DNA of 37,488 nt from Actinomycetes bacterium (GCA_021823525.1 JAKANY010000013.1:1-37488), one strand, 5' to 3'. Counted from the first letter of the stretch, positions 22,292 to 31,441 are shown. Notes: a model not told the origin generated them from the sequence alone. A program made the numbers and translations.

Positions 22292-24664
22292 ATGACTGAC
22301 GCGATTCGCGTTTCCCGCCCGCTTCCGGGGCTGGACAAGACCCTGTCCCTGGAGGCCGGACGACTGGCCCAGCTGACCGACGGAGCGGTGCTCGCCCGCC
22401 TGGGCGACACCGTCGTCCTGGCGACGGTGACGGCCTCGCGCTCGGTGCGCGAGGGCATCGACTTCTTCCCGCTGACCGTGGACATCGAGGAGCGGGCCTA
22501 CGCTGCCGGGAAGATCCCCGGCGCCTTCTTCCGCCGCGAGGGCAAGCTCTCGGACCAGGCCATCCTGATCTGCCGGCTGATCGACCGGCCCCTGCGGCCC
22601 TCCTTCCCCAAGGGCTTCCGCAACGAGATCCAGGTCGTGGGCACCGTGTTCTCGGCCGACCAGGAGAACCCGCACGACATCCTGGCGATCAACGCGGCGT
22701 CGGCGGCCCTGATGATCTCGGGCATCCCCTTCGACGGCCCGATCGGCGCGGTGCGCATGGCCTACAGCGCCGAGGGCGTCTGGCGAGCGCACCCGACCTT
22801 CGCCGAGGGCGACGAGTCGCTCTTCGAGCTGGTGGTGGCGGGGCGGGCGCTCGGCGAGGGGCCCGACAGCGAGATCGCCATCATGATGGTCGAGGCCGGC
22901 GGCACGGAGGGATCCTTCGAGCGCTACGCCGCGGGGGCGCCCAAGGTCGACGAGGAGGCCCTGGCGGAGGGTCTCGAGCAGGCCAAGACGTGGATCCGCG
23001 AGTCCGTCGAGCTCCAGCGCGAGCTGGTGAAGTCGGTCGTGGCCGCGCGGGGGCCCATCACCCCCCTGGCCTACGAGACCTTCGTCGACTACGGCGACGA
23101 CGTGCTCGCGCGCGTCGAGGAAGTCGGCCGGGCCGGCATCGACGCGGCCAACCGCCTGACCGACAAGCAGGCCCGCGCGGCCGCGCTCGACGAGGCGACC
23201 GCGGCGATCCAAGCCGAGCTGGCCGAGGAGCTCGCCGGTCGCGCCGGCGAGATCAAGGCGGCGGTGCGCTCCTTGACCAAGCGCCTCGTGCGCGAGCGGA
23301 TCGTCAACGAGGGCCAGCGCATCGACGGCCGCGGCCTCGAGGACATCCGTCCGCTCTCGGCTGAGGTGGACCTGTTCCCGATGACCCACGGCTCGGCGCT
23401 CTTCCAGCGCGGCGAGACCCAGGTGGTGAACGTGACGACGCTCGGGATGCCGCGCATGCGCCAGCAGCTCGACACGATCACGCCCGACGAGTGGCGCCGC
23501 TACATGCACCACTACAACTTCCCGCCCTACTCGACGGGCGAGACCGGGCGCATCGGTGCGCCCAAGCGCCGCGAGATCGGCCACGGCATGCTCGCCGAGC
23601 GAGCGATCCTGCCCGTGCTGCCCAGCGAGTCGGAGTTCACCTACGCGATGCGCGTGGTCTCGGACGTCATGCAGTCCAACGGCTCGACCTCGATGGCCTC
23701 GGTGTGCGGCTCGACGCTGTCGCTGATGGCCGCGGGCGTTCCCATCAAGGCACCGATCGCGGGCATCGCGATGGGTCTGGTCCACGAGGGCGACCGCTAC
23801 GTCACGCTCACCGACATCCTGGGCGCGGAGGACGCCTTTGGCGACATGGACTTCAAGGTGGCGGGCTCGGCGGACGCGGTGACCGCGCTGCAGCTGGACA
23901 CCAAGATCGACGGACTGCCCGCCGACGTCCTCAAGAGCGCGCTGCACCAGGCCAAGAAGGCGCGTCTGGCGATCCTGGCCGTGCTGGAGGCTGCGATCCC
24001 CGCGCCGCGCGAGTCGGTGGCGGACGTCGCTCCCAAGATCGTGAGCTTCGAGATCCCCATCGACAAGATCGGCGAGGTCATCGGGCCCAAGGGCAAGGTC
24101 ATCAACACGCTCCAGCAGGAGACCGGGGCCGACATCGCCGTCGACGACGACGGCGTCGTGGGCACCGTGACGATCGGGGCCAAGGACGGCCGGGCGGTCG
24201 ACGAGGCGCGCCGGCGCATCGAGATGATCCTGGACCCACCCACGGCCGAGGTGGGCGCCGTCTACCAGGGGCGCGTGGTCAACATCGCCAAGTTCGGCGC
24301 GTTCATCAACCTGCTGCCGGGTCGTGACGGCCTCTTGCATATCTCCAAGATGGCGCCGCTCAACGGTGGCAAGCGGATCGGCCAGGTCGAGGACGTCCTC
24401 GAGCTGGGCCAGACCCTCGACGTGCGGGTCGACGACATCGACCCACAGGGCAAGGTGTCTCTCTCGCTCGTGGGCGACTTCGTCGAGACCGCGGGTGCTC
24501 CCGAAGCCCCCACGTCGCGCCCCACGACGGCCACGTCGTCCTTCGAGGACGCGTTCGAGGCCGAACTGGCTGGCGAGATCGGCGAGCTCGGCCCGCGCGA
24601 GTCGCGCAGTGACGACGGCGGACGCAGCCGGCGGGGAGGGTCGTCGCGCGGACGTCGCCGCTAG
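22292..24664 (+). CDS. pnp: Polyribonucleotide nucleotidyltransferase (PNPase)
   Basis: 3'-5' phosphorolytic exoribonuclease of mRNA turnover; in actinobacteria related enzymes also make 3' tails. The 790-residue protein has two RNase PH domains (about 10-140 and 330-540) joined by an all-helical linker, then a KH domain (FEIPIDKIGEVIGPKGKVINTLQQ) and an S1 domain (GAVYQGRVVNIAKFGAFINLLPG, HISKM). The active core shows GSTSMASVCGSTLSLMAAGVP and AEDAFGDMDFKVAGS. A C-terminal tail of about 60 residues is acidic then Arg/Gly-rich (RSRRGGSSRGRRR), probably RNA-binding. ATG 22292 follows AAGGAG (22281-22286). RNase J, a likely partner in RNA decay, is encoded 4.4 kb downstream. Confidence 0.97.
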   Translation: MTDAIRVSRPLPGLDKTLSLEAGRLAQLTDGAVLARLGDTVVLATVTASRSVREGIDFFPLTVDIEERAYAAGKIPGAFFRREGKLSDQAILICRLIDRPLRPSFPKGFRNEIQVVGTVFSADQENPHDILAINAASAALMISGIPFDGPIGAVRMAYSAEGVWRAHPTFAEGDESLFELVVAGRALGEGPDSEIAIMMVEAGGTEGSFERYAAGAPKVDEEALAEGLEQAKTWIRESVELQRELVKSVVAARGPITPLAYETFVDYGDDVLARVEEVGRAGIDAANRLTDKQARAAALDEATAAIQAELAEELAGRAGEIKAAVRSLTKRLVRERIVNEGQRIDGRGLEDIRPLSAEVDLFPMTHGSALFQRGETQVVNVTTLGMPRMRQQLDTITPDEWRRYMHHYNFPPYSTGETGRIGAPKRREIGHGMLAERAILPVLPSESEFTYAMRVVSDVMQSNGSTSMASVCGSTLSLMAAGVPIKAPIAGIAMGLVHEGDRYVTLTDILGAEDAFGDMDFKVAGSADAVTALQLDTKIDGLPADVLKSALHQAKKARLAILAVLEAAIPAPRESVADVAPKIVSFEIPIDKIGEVIGPKGKVINTLQQETGADIAVDDDGVVGTVTIGAKDGRAVDEARRRIEMILDPPTAEVGAVYQGRVVNIAKFGAFINLLPGRDGLLHISKMAPLNGGKRIGQVEDVLELGQTLDVRVDDIDPQGKVSLSLVGDFVETAGAPEAPTSRPTTATSSFEDAFEAELAGEIGELGPRESRSDDGGRSRRGGSSRGRRR

Positions 24665-24683
24665 CCACTCGCGCGGCGCGGTG

Positions 24684-27344
24684 ATGGACACTCCGAGTGC
24701 GGTGTGGTGGCGTCGGCCCCGGCGGGCCGACGCCATCGCACTGGCGCTGCTGGTGGCGGTCCCGCTCGTCGTCTTCGTGGTCCCCACGCTGGCGGGCCAC
24801 CCGCCCATCGCCTGGGACAACCTGCTCCAGAACTACCCGCTGCGCGTGCTCACCGGCGAGATGCTGCGCGGCGGGCACCTGCCGCTGCTCAACCCCCTGG
24901 CCGACAGCGGCACGCCGCTGCTCGGCGGGATGAATGCCGGCTCGTTCTACCCCCTCACCCTCCTGTTCGTCGTCCCGGCCCCTCTGGCGGTGTGGGCGCT
25001 GACGCTGGTCGTCGTCTACGCCGGGGCGAGCGTGGGCCTGTTCGCACTGCTGCGCTGGCACGGCGTGTCGACCTGGTCGGCCGCGGTGCCGGCGCTCCTG
25101 TACGCCTTCACCGGGGCAATGAACGGCCAGATGGTCCACCTCGGCGTGGTCGAGGGCTACGCGCTGCTGCCCTGGTACGCCCTGGTGCTGAGCGCCCTGG
25201 CGCGCACGATGCACCGACCGGGATTGTCGGTGCGCACCGCGGCGCCGGGGGTGCTCGGCATCGCCGTGCTCTGGGCCCTCACGACGCTGTCGGGCGAGCC
25301 GCGGGCCATCGCCGAGATGGAGCTGCTCGGCAGCGTCCTCATCGTGGTGTTCGCCCTGAGCCGCCATGGCGGAGCCGTGCCGTGGCGACAGCGCGCGGGC
25401 TACGTCGTGGCGAACGCGGTGGGCATCGTGGGGGGCACCCTGATCGGCTTGGCGCAGCTCCTGCCCGGATGGGCGGTCATCGGCCAGTCCCAGCGCACGC
25501 ATCTGAGCTACCAGTTCTTCGGCACGGGATCGCTGGTCGTGCGCTGGAGCATCCTGTGGCTGCTGCCCGACGTGATGGGCGGCAACGGGATGCTCCACCA
25601 GCCCATCTACTTCGCCAACTACAACCTGCCCGAGGTCACCGGGTACGTGAGTCTCGCGGCCTGGGGCGCGGCGCTGGCCTTCGTGGTGCGCCGCCGCCGC
25701 GGCGGCTGGCGGAGCGCGGAGCGGCCCTTCGTGCCCTACCTGGTCGTGGGGGTCATCGGCGCGCTCGCGACGTGGGGGAACTTCACCCCCGCGGGCCGAC
25801 TGTTCTGGCAGCTGCCGCTCTTCGGCTCGACGCGCCTGCAGAGCCGCAACGTGATCCTGCTCGACCTGGCCCTGCTGGTTCTGCTGGGCTGGTGGCTCGA
25901 CCACCTGGGCGACGAGCCCGTCGCGCGAGCGCGACGCTGGCTCGCTCGCGCGGTCCCGCTGCTGCCAGCGCTGCTGGCGGCTGCCGGCTCGGTGGTCATG
26001 CTCGCTGACGGGCGCGCCCTGGAGCGAGGGCTCGGCGTCGGAGTCGCGGCGTCCTCGCGCGGCAGTCTCCTGACGCTCACGGCCATCGCCGACCTGGTCG
26101 TGGCGCTCGGGTACGTCGTCGTGCTGGCGCGGCGGGGGAGATCGGCCGCCTGGCGCCGCGCCCTAATCGCCGTCGTCGCGCTCGACGCGGGAGTCTTCGC
26201 ACTCTTCACCACGACGGGACTCGCCTCGGGCCACGTTCCGGTGATGCCCCGTCGCGCCCACGCGGTCGCGCGACTGGGCGCCGAGGGTCGCTTCGCGCTG
26301 GTGGACCCGACCGGCGGCCACGGCGACCTCTACGACAGCTTGGGGCTGCCCAACGTCAACGTGTTTACGGGCCTGCCCTCGGTGCAGGGCTACGGGTCCC
26401 TCATCGACTCGCTCTACGGCCGCGTCACCGACGTGCACCCCCTCTTCTCGCTGGACGCGTGCCAGCTGGCGCGAGGGACGTTCCGCCAGCTGCGCCTGGC
26501 GACCGTCGCGGTCGCGGCCGACCAGCTGGCGACGCCGCTCACCCTGGGGTCCGGGGCCCCGCTGCGCTGCGTGCGGCCTGGCACCGTGCATCACGCGGAG
26601 TTCGCCTTCGGCCAGATGCTGCCCGTGCGCTCGGTGACGCTGGCCAGTGTCGCCGCGCGCACCGTCTCGCGGGGGATTCTCACGGTCCAGCTCCTGGACG
26701 CGCGGGGCCGGCCCTTCGGCCCCGTCCACCAGCTGACCGGTGGCGCGAGTGTGATCGTCGACTTCGCGTCGCTGCACCGGGACGCGGCCGGCTTCACGGT
26801 CACCGCGCCCGAGGGCGCGCGCATCGACACCGCCATCGTCGTCACGCGCGGTGCCCACGCCACCTCGCTGCGTCTCGAGACGCCCTTCCAGGAGGCCCTG
26901 GCCGGACCGCAGTGGCACCTCGCGCTCACCGAGGGGACGGTGGCCTACTTCCGCGCGCGCAGCGTGCGGCCGCCGGCGTGGCTGGCGCGCGCGCCGCGCG
27001 GGAGCCGCGTGCTCTCGGCCACCGACACCTCGTGGGGCGAGACCCTGGTGCGCGTGGACGCGACGGGCCCGGTGATCCTGAAGCGCTCGATGACGTGGAT
27101 CCCGGGATGGCGGGCGTCGGCGACCAGCCTGACCGGCACGCGTGCCGTCACGCTCCACGTCGTGCGCTCGGGTCTGATCCAACAGGTGACGTTGCCGGCG
27201 GGCCGCTGGGAGGTCCGCTTCACCTACCACGCGCCGCACCTGGTGGCCGGGCTGGTCGGGTCAGCACTCGGTGTCGTGGCGTGGATCGGGGGACTCCTTT
27301 GGTGGCGCCGGGGGCGCCGCGTGCCCGGTAGGGTACGGGCGTGA
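24684..27344 (+). CDS. Large polytopic membrane protein, YfhO-like (GT-C fold candidate)
   Basis: An 886-residue membrane protein. About a dozen hydrophobic segments fill residues 15 to about 520, then a long extracytoplasmic region of roughly 320 residues, a last helix (about 852-872) and a basic tail RRGRRVPGRV. Near the N terminus, PIAWDNLLQNYPLR, GHLPLLNPLADSGTPLLGG and GSFYPLTLLF resemble the acidic-loop and PLW.P..G.P...FYP pattern of YfhO and other GT-C glycosyltransferases; the Asp in AWDN is at the expected catalytic-loop place. The C-terminal PGWRA and PAGRWEVRFTYHAP are also YfhO-like. YfhO modifies teichoic acid in Gram-positives; no substrate can be named here. Start ATG 24684 (or GTG 24681), 19 bases after pnp. 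Its TGA overlaps the dapB GTG by 4 bases. Confidence 0.75.
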   Translation: MDTPSAVWWRRPRRADAIALALLVAVPLVVFVVPTLAGHPPIAWDNLLQNYPLRVLTGEMLRGGHLPLLNPLADSGTPLLGGMNAGSFYPLTLLFVVPAPLAVWALTLVVVYAGASVGLFALLRWHGVSTWSAAVPALLYAFTGAMNGQMVHLGVVEGYALLPWYALVLSALARTMHRPGLSVRTAAPGVLGIAVLWALTTLSGEPRAIAEMELLGSVLIVVFALSRHGGAVPWRQRAGYVVANAVGIVGGTLIGLAQLLPGWAVIGQSQRTHLSYQFFGTGSLVVRWSILWLLPDVMGGNGMLHQPIYFANYNLPEVTGYVSLAAWGAALAFVVRRRRGGWRSAERPFVPYLVVGVIGALATWGNFTPAGRLFWQLPLFGSTRLQSRNVILLDLALLVLLGWWLDHLGDEPVARARRWLARAVPLLPALLAAAGSVVMLADGRALERGLGVGVAASSRGSLLTLTAIADLVVALGYVVVLARRGRSAAWRRALIAVVALDAGVFALFTTTGLASGHVPVMPRRAHAVARLGAEGRFALVDPTGGHGDLYDSLGLPNVNVFTGLPSVQGYGSLIDSLYGRVTDVHPLFSLDACQLARGTFRQLRLATVAVAADQLATPLTLGSGAPLRCVRPGTVHHAEFAFGQMLPVRSVTLASVAARTVSRGILTVQLLDARGRPFGPVHQLTGGASVIVDFASLHRDAAGFTVTAPEGARIDTAIVVTRGAHATSLRLETPFQEALAGPQWHLALTEGTVAYFRARSVRPPAWLARAPRGSRVLSATDTSWGETLVRVDATGPVILKRSMTWIPGWRASATSLTGTRAVTLHVVRSGLIQQVTLPAGRWEVRFTYHAPHLVAGLVGSALGVVAWIGGLLWWRRGRRVPGRVRA
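27329..27334 (+). promoter_or_regulatory. -10 box for leaderless dapB
   Basis: TAGGGT with six bases (ACGGGC) to the GTG at 27341. It lies within the last codons of the upstream membrane protein gene, which overlaps dapB by 4 bases. Confidence 0.5.
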
Positions 27345-28129
27345 TCCGCGTCGCCGTCGTGGGGGGCTCGGGGCGCATGGGCCAGACCATGGCGGCCGGC
27401 CTGTCCGCCCTCGACGACGTGAGCGTCGTGGCGCTGGTGGACCACCACCCACCCGCCGCGAGCTTCGGCGCGCGCGCCTGCGCGGCCCTGGCGGACCTGG
27501 ACCCGGCGTCGCTGGACGTGGTGGTGGACTTCTCGAGCCCCGCGGGGGTGCGCGACTCCGCCGCGTGGTGCGCGCACACCGGGCGCGCACTGGTCGTGGG
27601 AGCGACGGGCCTCGGGGACGAGGAGCGCGCCGCCCTCGCGCGGGCCGCCGCCGTGGCCCCGGTCGTCGTAGTGCCGAACTTCTCGGTGGGTGCGGTCCTG
27701 GTCGAGCGCTTCGCCGCCGCCGCGGCCCCGTTCTTCGATCGTGTCGAGGTGATCGAGCTGCACCACGACCGCAAGGTCGACGCCCCCTCGGGGACGGCGA
27801 TCGCCGCCGCGCGGGCGGTGGCTGCCGCGCGCGAGCGGGCGGGCCGCGTGACTCCGCCCGATCCCACCGAGCGGGCCACCGTGCCCGGGGCGCGCGGAGC
27901 GCTCGTCGCGGGGGTGCCGGTCCACGCGGTGCGGCTCCCGGGGCTGGTCGCGCACCAGGAGGTGCTGCTCGGCGCGGCGGGCGAGGGACTGACGCTGCGT
28001 CACGACACCTACGACCGTGCGAGTTTCGTGGCCGGCGTGGCCCTGGTGCTGCGGCACCTGCCCGCGGCGGGGCTGGTCGACGGGCTGGGAGCCTTCCTCC
28101 AAGTCGGCGACTCGCCCGACCCCTGGTAG
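27341..28129 (+). CDS. dapB: 4-hydroxy-tetrahydrodipicolinate reductase
   Basis: Reduces the DapA product with NAD(P)H in the diaminopimelate/lysine pathway. The 262-residue protein has VAVVGGSGRMGQTM (4-17, nucleotide loop), DVVVDFSSPAGV, VVGATGL, PNFSVGAVLVERFA and the catalytic signature ELHHDRKVDAPSGTA. The C-terminal GLVAHQEVLLGAAGEGLTLRHD is typical. GTG 27341 follows a -10 hexamer by 6 bases and overlaps the upstream membrane protein gene. Its own stop TAG is the first half of the dapA -10 box. dapA follows at 28139. Confidence 0.96.
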   Translation: MIRVAVVGGSGRMGQTMAAGLSALDDVSVVALVDHHPPAASFGARACAALADLDPASLDVVVDFSSPAGVRDSAAWCAHTGRALVVGATGLGDEERAALARAAAVAPVVVVPNFSVGAVLVERFAAAAAPFFDRVEVIELHHDRKVDAPSGTAIAAARAVAAARERAGRVTPPDPTERATVPGARGALVAGVPVHAVRLPGLVAHQEVLLGAAGEGLTLRHDTYDRASFVAGVALVLRHLPAAGLVDGLGAFLQVGDSPDPW

Positions 28130-28132
28130 GTT
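28127..28132 (+). promoter_or_regulatory. -10 box for leaderless dapA, containing the dapB stop
   Basis: TAGGTT with six bases (CGGGAC) to the GTG at 28139. The TAG is the dapB stop codon, so one trinucleotide serves both roles. Confidence 0.5.
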
Positions 28133-28138
28133 CGGGAC

Positions 28139-29035
28139 GTGACGGAGCCGCGATTCGGTCGGGTCATCACCGCGATGGTGACGCCCTTCGACGAGGCGGG
28201 CGCCGTGGACCTGGCGGGCGCGGTGGCCCTGGCGCGCTTCCTCGTGGACGAGGGCTCCGACGGCCTCGTGGTGGCCGGCTCCACCGGCGAGGGGACGTCC
28301 CTATCCGACGAGGAGAAGCTCGACCTGTTCGCGGCGGTCGCCGCGGCCGTGCGCGTGCCGGTCCTGGCGGGCACGACCTCGTCGGACACCGCGCGCTCGA
28401 TCGCCCTGACGAAGCGGGCCAGCCAGACGGGGGTGTCGGGGATCCTGGCGACGACGCCCGCCTACGCGCGGCCGTCCCAGCACGGGCTCGAGGAGCACCT
28501 GGGGTCGGTCGCCGACGCCACGGCGCTGCCCGTGATGCTCTACGACATCCCCTCGCGCACGGGGCGCAAGATCGCCGCGACCACCGCAATCGCGTTGGCG
28601 CGCAGTCGCGCCAACGTGGTGGCGCTCAAGGACGCGTCGGGCGACCTCGTGGGCGCCGCCCACGTGGCCGCCGAGCTGCGCGGCCGGCTCGACCTCTACA
28701 GCGGTGACGACAGCCTCGTGCTGCCGTTCCTGGCCATCGGCGGTGTCGGCGTGGTGTCGGTGGCGGGCCACTGGGCCGGCCCCGAGTTCGCGGCCATGGT
28801 GCGTGCCGCGGAGGCCGGCGACTGGACGCGCGCGCGCGAGCTCAACGCGCGGCTGGCCCCCAGCTGCGCCTTCGAGTCCACCGAGCTCGCTCCCAACCCG
28901 ATCCCGGCCAAGGCCGCGATGCGCTACCTCGGACTGGCCGTGGGCCAGTGCCGGTGGCCGCTGGGACCCGCCGACGAGTCGGTCGACCACGAGGCCGCCC
29001 GCGTCGTCGCCGAGCTGCGGGCGGCCCGTGGCTAG
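28139..29035 (+). CDS. dapA: 4-hydroxy-tetrahydrodipicolinate synthase
   Basis: Condenses pyruvate with aspartate semialdehyde through a Schiff base, the first step of diaminopimelate synthesis. Of 298 residues, the TIM barrel shows RVITAMVTPFDEAGAVDL, LVVAGSTGEGTSLSDEEKL, the Tyr loop VMLYDIPSRTG and the Schiff-base Lys in VVALKDASGDL. YSGDDSLVLPFLAIGGVGVVSV and a C-terminal helical region complete it. GTG 28139 is supported by the -10 spacing. The end overlaps the rnj GTG start by 8 bases. dapB-dapA-rnj is a familiar actinobacterial neighbourhood. Confidence 0.96.
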   Translation: MTEPRFGRVITAMVTPFDEAGAVDLAGAVALARFLVDEGSDGLVVAGSTGEGTSLSDEEKLDLFAAVAAAVRVPVLAGTTSSDTARSIALTKRASQTGVSGILATTPAYARPSQHGLEEHLGSVADATALPVMLYDIPSRTGRKIAATTAIALARSRANVVALKDASGDLVGAAHVAAELRGRLDLYSGDDSLVLPFLAIGGVGVVSVAGHWAGPEFAAMVRAAEAGDWTRARELNARLAPSCAFESTELAPNPIPAKAAMRYLGLAVGQCRWPLGPADESVDHEAARVVAELRAARG

Positions 29036-30686
29036 ACGCCCCGTCCGGGTCACGTTCCTCGGGGGCCTGGGGGAGATCGGGCGCAACTGCCTGGCCCTGG
29101 AGCAAGACGGGCGCATCGTCGTGGTCGACGCCGGCCTGATGTTCCCCGAGCCCACGATGTACGGGGTCGACCTGATCCTGCCGGACTTCCGCTGGCTCAT
29201 CGAGCGGCGCGACCGGGTCGACGGGATCGTGCTGACCCACGGGCACGAGGACCACACCGGCGCGCTGCGCTACCTGCTGGCCGACGTCCGGGTGCCGATC
29301 TACGGCTCGGCCATGACACTCGGCCTGGCGCGCCACCGGCTCACCGAGGCCCAGATGTCGGGCCAGGTGTCCTTCGTCGAGGTGGCCGACGGGGAGCGGC
29401 GCCGGATCGGACCCTTCGAGGTGGAGTTCATCCCGGTGACCCACTCGGTGCCGGGAGCCCACGCGCTGGCGTTCCGCACCGAGGCGGGAGTCATCGTGCA
29501 CTCGGGCGACTTCAAGCTGGACTCGACGCCCATCGACCAGCGCCGCACCGACGTCAAGCGCCTGGCCGCGCTGGGCTCCGAGGGCGTGGCCCTGCTGCTC
29601 GCCGACTCGACGAACGCCGAGGAGCCTGGCTTCGTGGCCTCCGAGCGCACCGTCGGCGTGACCCTGCGCCGGCTGTTCCTGGAGCGTCCCGACCGGCGCC
29701 TGGTGGTCGCCTGCTTCGCCAGCCACCTCCACCGCGTCCAGCAGGTCATCGACGTCGCGCGCGAACAGGGGCGTCGCGTGGCCCTCATGGGACGGTCCAT
29801 GGAGGCGAACGTCAAGCTGGCGCGCCGGCTGCACCAGCTGCGCGCGGACGCGGGCGACTTCATCGACCTCGCGCTGGTCGACGACATCGAGCCCGGCAAG
29901 GTGTGCGTGATCTGCACGGGCAGCCAGGGCGAGCCCATGGCCGCCCTGACCAAGCTGTCGCGCGGGGACGGGCGCGTGATGCAGTTGACCGATCACGACA
30001 CGGTGGTCCTGAGCTCGCATCCGATCCCGGGCAACGAGTGGTCGGTCGGACGCGTCATCGACGACCTGCATCGCCTGGGCGCCGAGGTCATCGACTCGAG
30101 CAAGGAGCCGGTCCACGCGTCGGGACACGCCCGCCAAGGCGAGCTGCGGTGGCTCCACCAGCTCCTCGCGCCGCGCAACTTCATCCCGGTGCACGGCGAG
30201 TACCGGCACCTCGTGCATCACGCCGCGCTGGCGCGCTCGATGGGACTGGGACCCAAGCACGTGCTCATCTGCGAGGATGGGGACCAGATCGAGGTGGGCG
30301 TGGACCTGCACCGCTCGGGCCGCGTGCCCGCGGGCCTCCACTACATCGATGGCTCGGCGGGCGACCTTGACGAGCGGCCGCTCGAGGAGCGCCGCATGCT
30401 CGCCGAGTTCGGCGTGGTGATGGTGACCGCGGCGATCGACCCCGAGGCGCGCGAGCTCGCCCAGCCGGTGCGCGCGAGCGCGCGCGGGTGGTTCAACGGC
30501 GAGTCCGACCGCGAGATCCTGGCCGCGATCGTCGAGGCCGTGCGCGGGGCGCTGGGCGAGGCGCTGGCGTCGGGCGACGTGGACGAGGAGTCGCTCACGC
30601 GCGTCGCCCAGCGGGCGACCGGTCGGCTCCTCGGCCAGCGGTTCCGGCGCCAGCCCGTGGTGCTGGCCTCGGTCGCCGTGCTCTAG
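29028..30686 (+). CDS. rnj: Ribonuclease J
   Basis: Metallo-beta-lactamase/beta-CASP nuclease with endo- and 5'-3' exonuclease activity in mRNA decay and rRNA maturation. From GTG 29028 the protein is 552 residues. Motifs: TFLGGLGEIGRNCLALE, VVDAGLMFPE, LTHGHEDHTGALRYLL (HxHxDH metal site), VTHSVPGAHALAF, HSGDFKLD, the beta-CASP ACFASHLHRVQQ and VICTGSQGEPMAAL, SSHPIPGNE, and motif C FIPVHGEYRHLVHHAALA. A C-terminal dimerisation domain follows from about 450. It overlaps dapA by 8 bases. The stop TAG overlaps the stop of the convergent flavoprotein gene in a shared CTAG. Confidence 0.96.
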   Translation: MARRPVRVTFLGGLGEIGRNCLALEQDGRIVVVDAGLMFPEPTMYGVDLILPDFRWLIERRDRVDGIVLTHGHEDHTGALRYLLADVRVPIYGSAMTLGLARHRLTEAQMSGQVSFVEVADGERRRIGPFEVEFIPVTHSVPGAHALAFRTEAGVIVHSGDFKLDSTPIDQRRTDVKRLAALGSEGVALLLADSTNAEEPGFVASERTVGVTLRRLFLERPDRRLVVACFASHLHRVQQVIDVAREQGRRVALMGRSMEANVKLARRLHQLRADAGDFIDLALVDDIEPGKVCVICTGSQGEPMAALTKLSRGDGRVMQLTDHDTVVLSSHPIPGNEWSVGRVIDDLHRLGAEVIDSSKEPVHASGHARQGELRWLHQLLAPRNFIPVHGEYRHLVHHAALARSMGLGPKHVLICEDGDQIEVGVDLHRSGRVPAGLHYIDGSAGDLDERPLEERRMLAEFGVVMVTAAIDPEARELAQPVRASARGWFNGESDREILAAIVEAVRGALGEALASGDVDEESLTRVAQRATGRLLGQRFRRQPVVLASVAVL

Positions 30687-31441
30687 TCCCGCTCGGGCTC
30701 CCCGTGGTCGGCGTTGTGGCGGCCCGCGCGCCAGTACGACTTGTGGCTGATGTCCTCCTCGGAGACGCCCCGCGCCCCCAAGGCGGCGCGCAGCGCGCGT
30801 ACGACGCCGCTCTCGGCCAGGACGTAGGCGTGGCCGTGCCCGGCGGGCAGCTCCACGGCGGCGAGCCCGCTGAGCAGGCCTGTCGCATCGTGGGGAGCGC
30901 GATCGCGGCGATCCACGAAGAGCCCCGTGACGCCGAGGCCCTCGGCGAAGCTGGCCGTGAGGGCGTCGGCGTCCTGGGCAATCTCCAGGACGAACACCGC
31001 CCGCCCGGGGGGCTCGATCGCCTCGGCCATCCGGTAGGACGCGGCCATGGCGCTGAGGTCGCCGACGAACAGGTGCCAGTCAACGTCCGGAGCGATCCCG
31101 ATCTTCCCCCGCGGCCCGACGACGTCGACGCGCTGGCCCACGGCTGCGTCGCGGGCCCACCGCGCCCCGGGTCCGTCGTGGTCGACGGTGACCCACAGGC
31201 CGAAGCGATGGGTGTCGGGATCGGCCCAGCGCACGCTGTAGCGGCGGCGCACCCAGCGCGAGCCGTCGGCCACGCGCACCATGACGTCACGGCCGGGCTC
31301 GCCCACCAGGCGCGGGTCGCCGTGCAGCGCGATCTCGCGCAGCGACGGGCTCAGCTCGCGGACGCCCACGACCGTGCAGGCGTCGCTGCGCACCCCCAAG
31401 CGGGTCGCGAGGTCGGCGGTCGAGCGGTGCGCGGGGGGCAT
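30683..31441 (-). CDS. Siderophore-interacting FAD-binding protein (ViuB/YqjH-like)
   Basis: Probably an NAD(P)H-dependent ferric-siderophore reductase of the cytoplasm. The 252-residue protein has the FAD-binding domain with WVRRRYSVRWAD (the RxYS-type flavin motif), GPGARWARDAAVGQRVDVVGPRGKIGI and HLFVGDLSAMAA, then the SIP domain with YVLAESGVVRALRAAL and the C-terminal signature KSYWRAGRHNADHGEPERD. Start ATG 31441 has TAGGCT ending 6 bases upstream. It is alone on the minus strand between rnj and ftsK; no siderophore transporter or iron-box is visible nearby. Family clear, substrate unknown. Confidence 0.88.
   Translation of the reverse strand: MPPAHRSTADLATRLGVRSDACTVVGVRELSPSLREIALHGDPRLVGEPGRDVMVRVADGSRWVRRRYSVRWADPDTHRFGLWVTVDHDGPGARWARDAAVGQRVDVVGPRGKIGIAPDVDWHLFVGDLSAMAASYRMAEAIEPPGRAVFVLEIAQDADALTASFAEGLGVTGLFVDRRDRAPHDATGLLSGLAAVELPAGHGHAYVLAESGVVRALRAALGARGVSEEDISHKSYWRAGRHNADHGEPERD

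Noticed and set aside
24324..24683. 120-codon N-terminal extension of the YfhO-like protein, overlapping pnp
   Set aside because: The extra part is Arg/Ser-rich shadow of the pnp S1 domain and tail. The membrane protein clearly begins at GTG 24681 or ATG 24684.
21893..24820. Long open frame of 975 codons on the minus strand opposite pnp
   Set aside because: Its translation is His/Arg/Gly/Asp-rich with no motif. It mirrors the codon-position bias of pnp, and an intact PNPase lies opposite.
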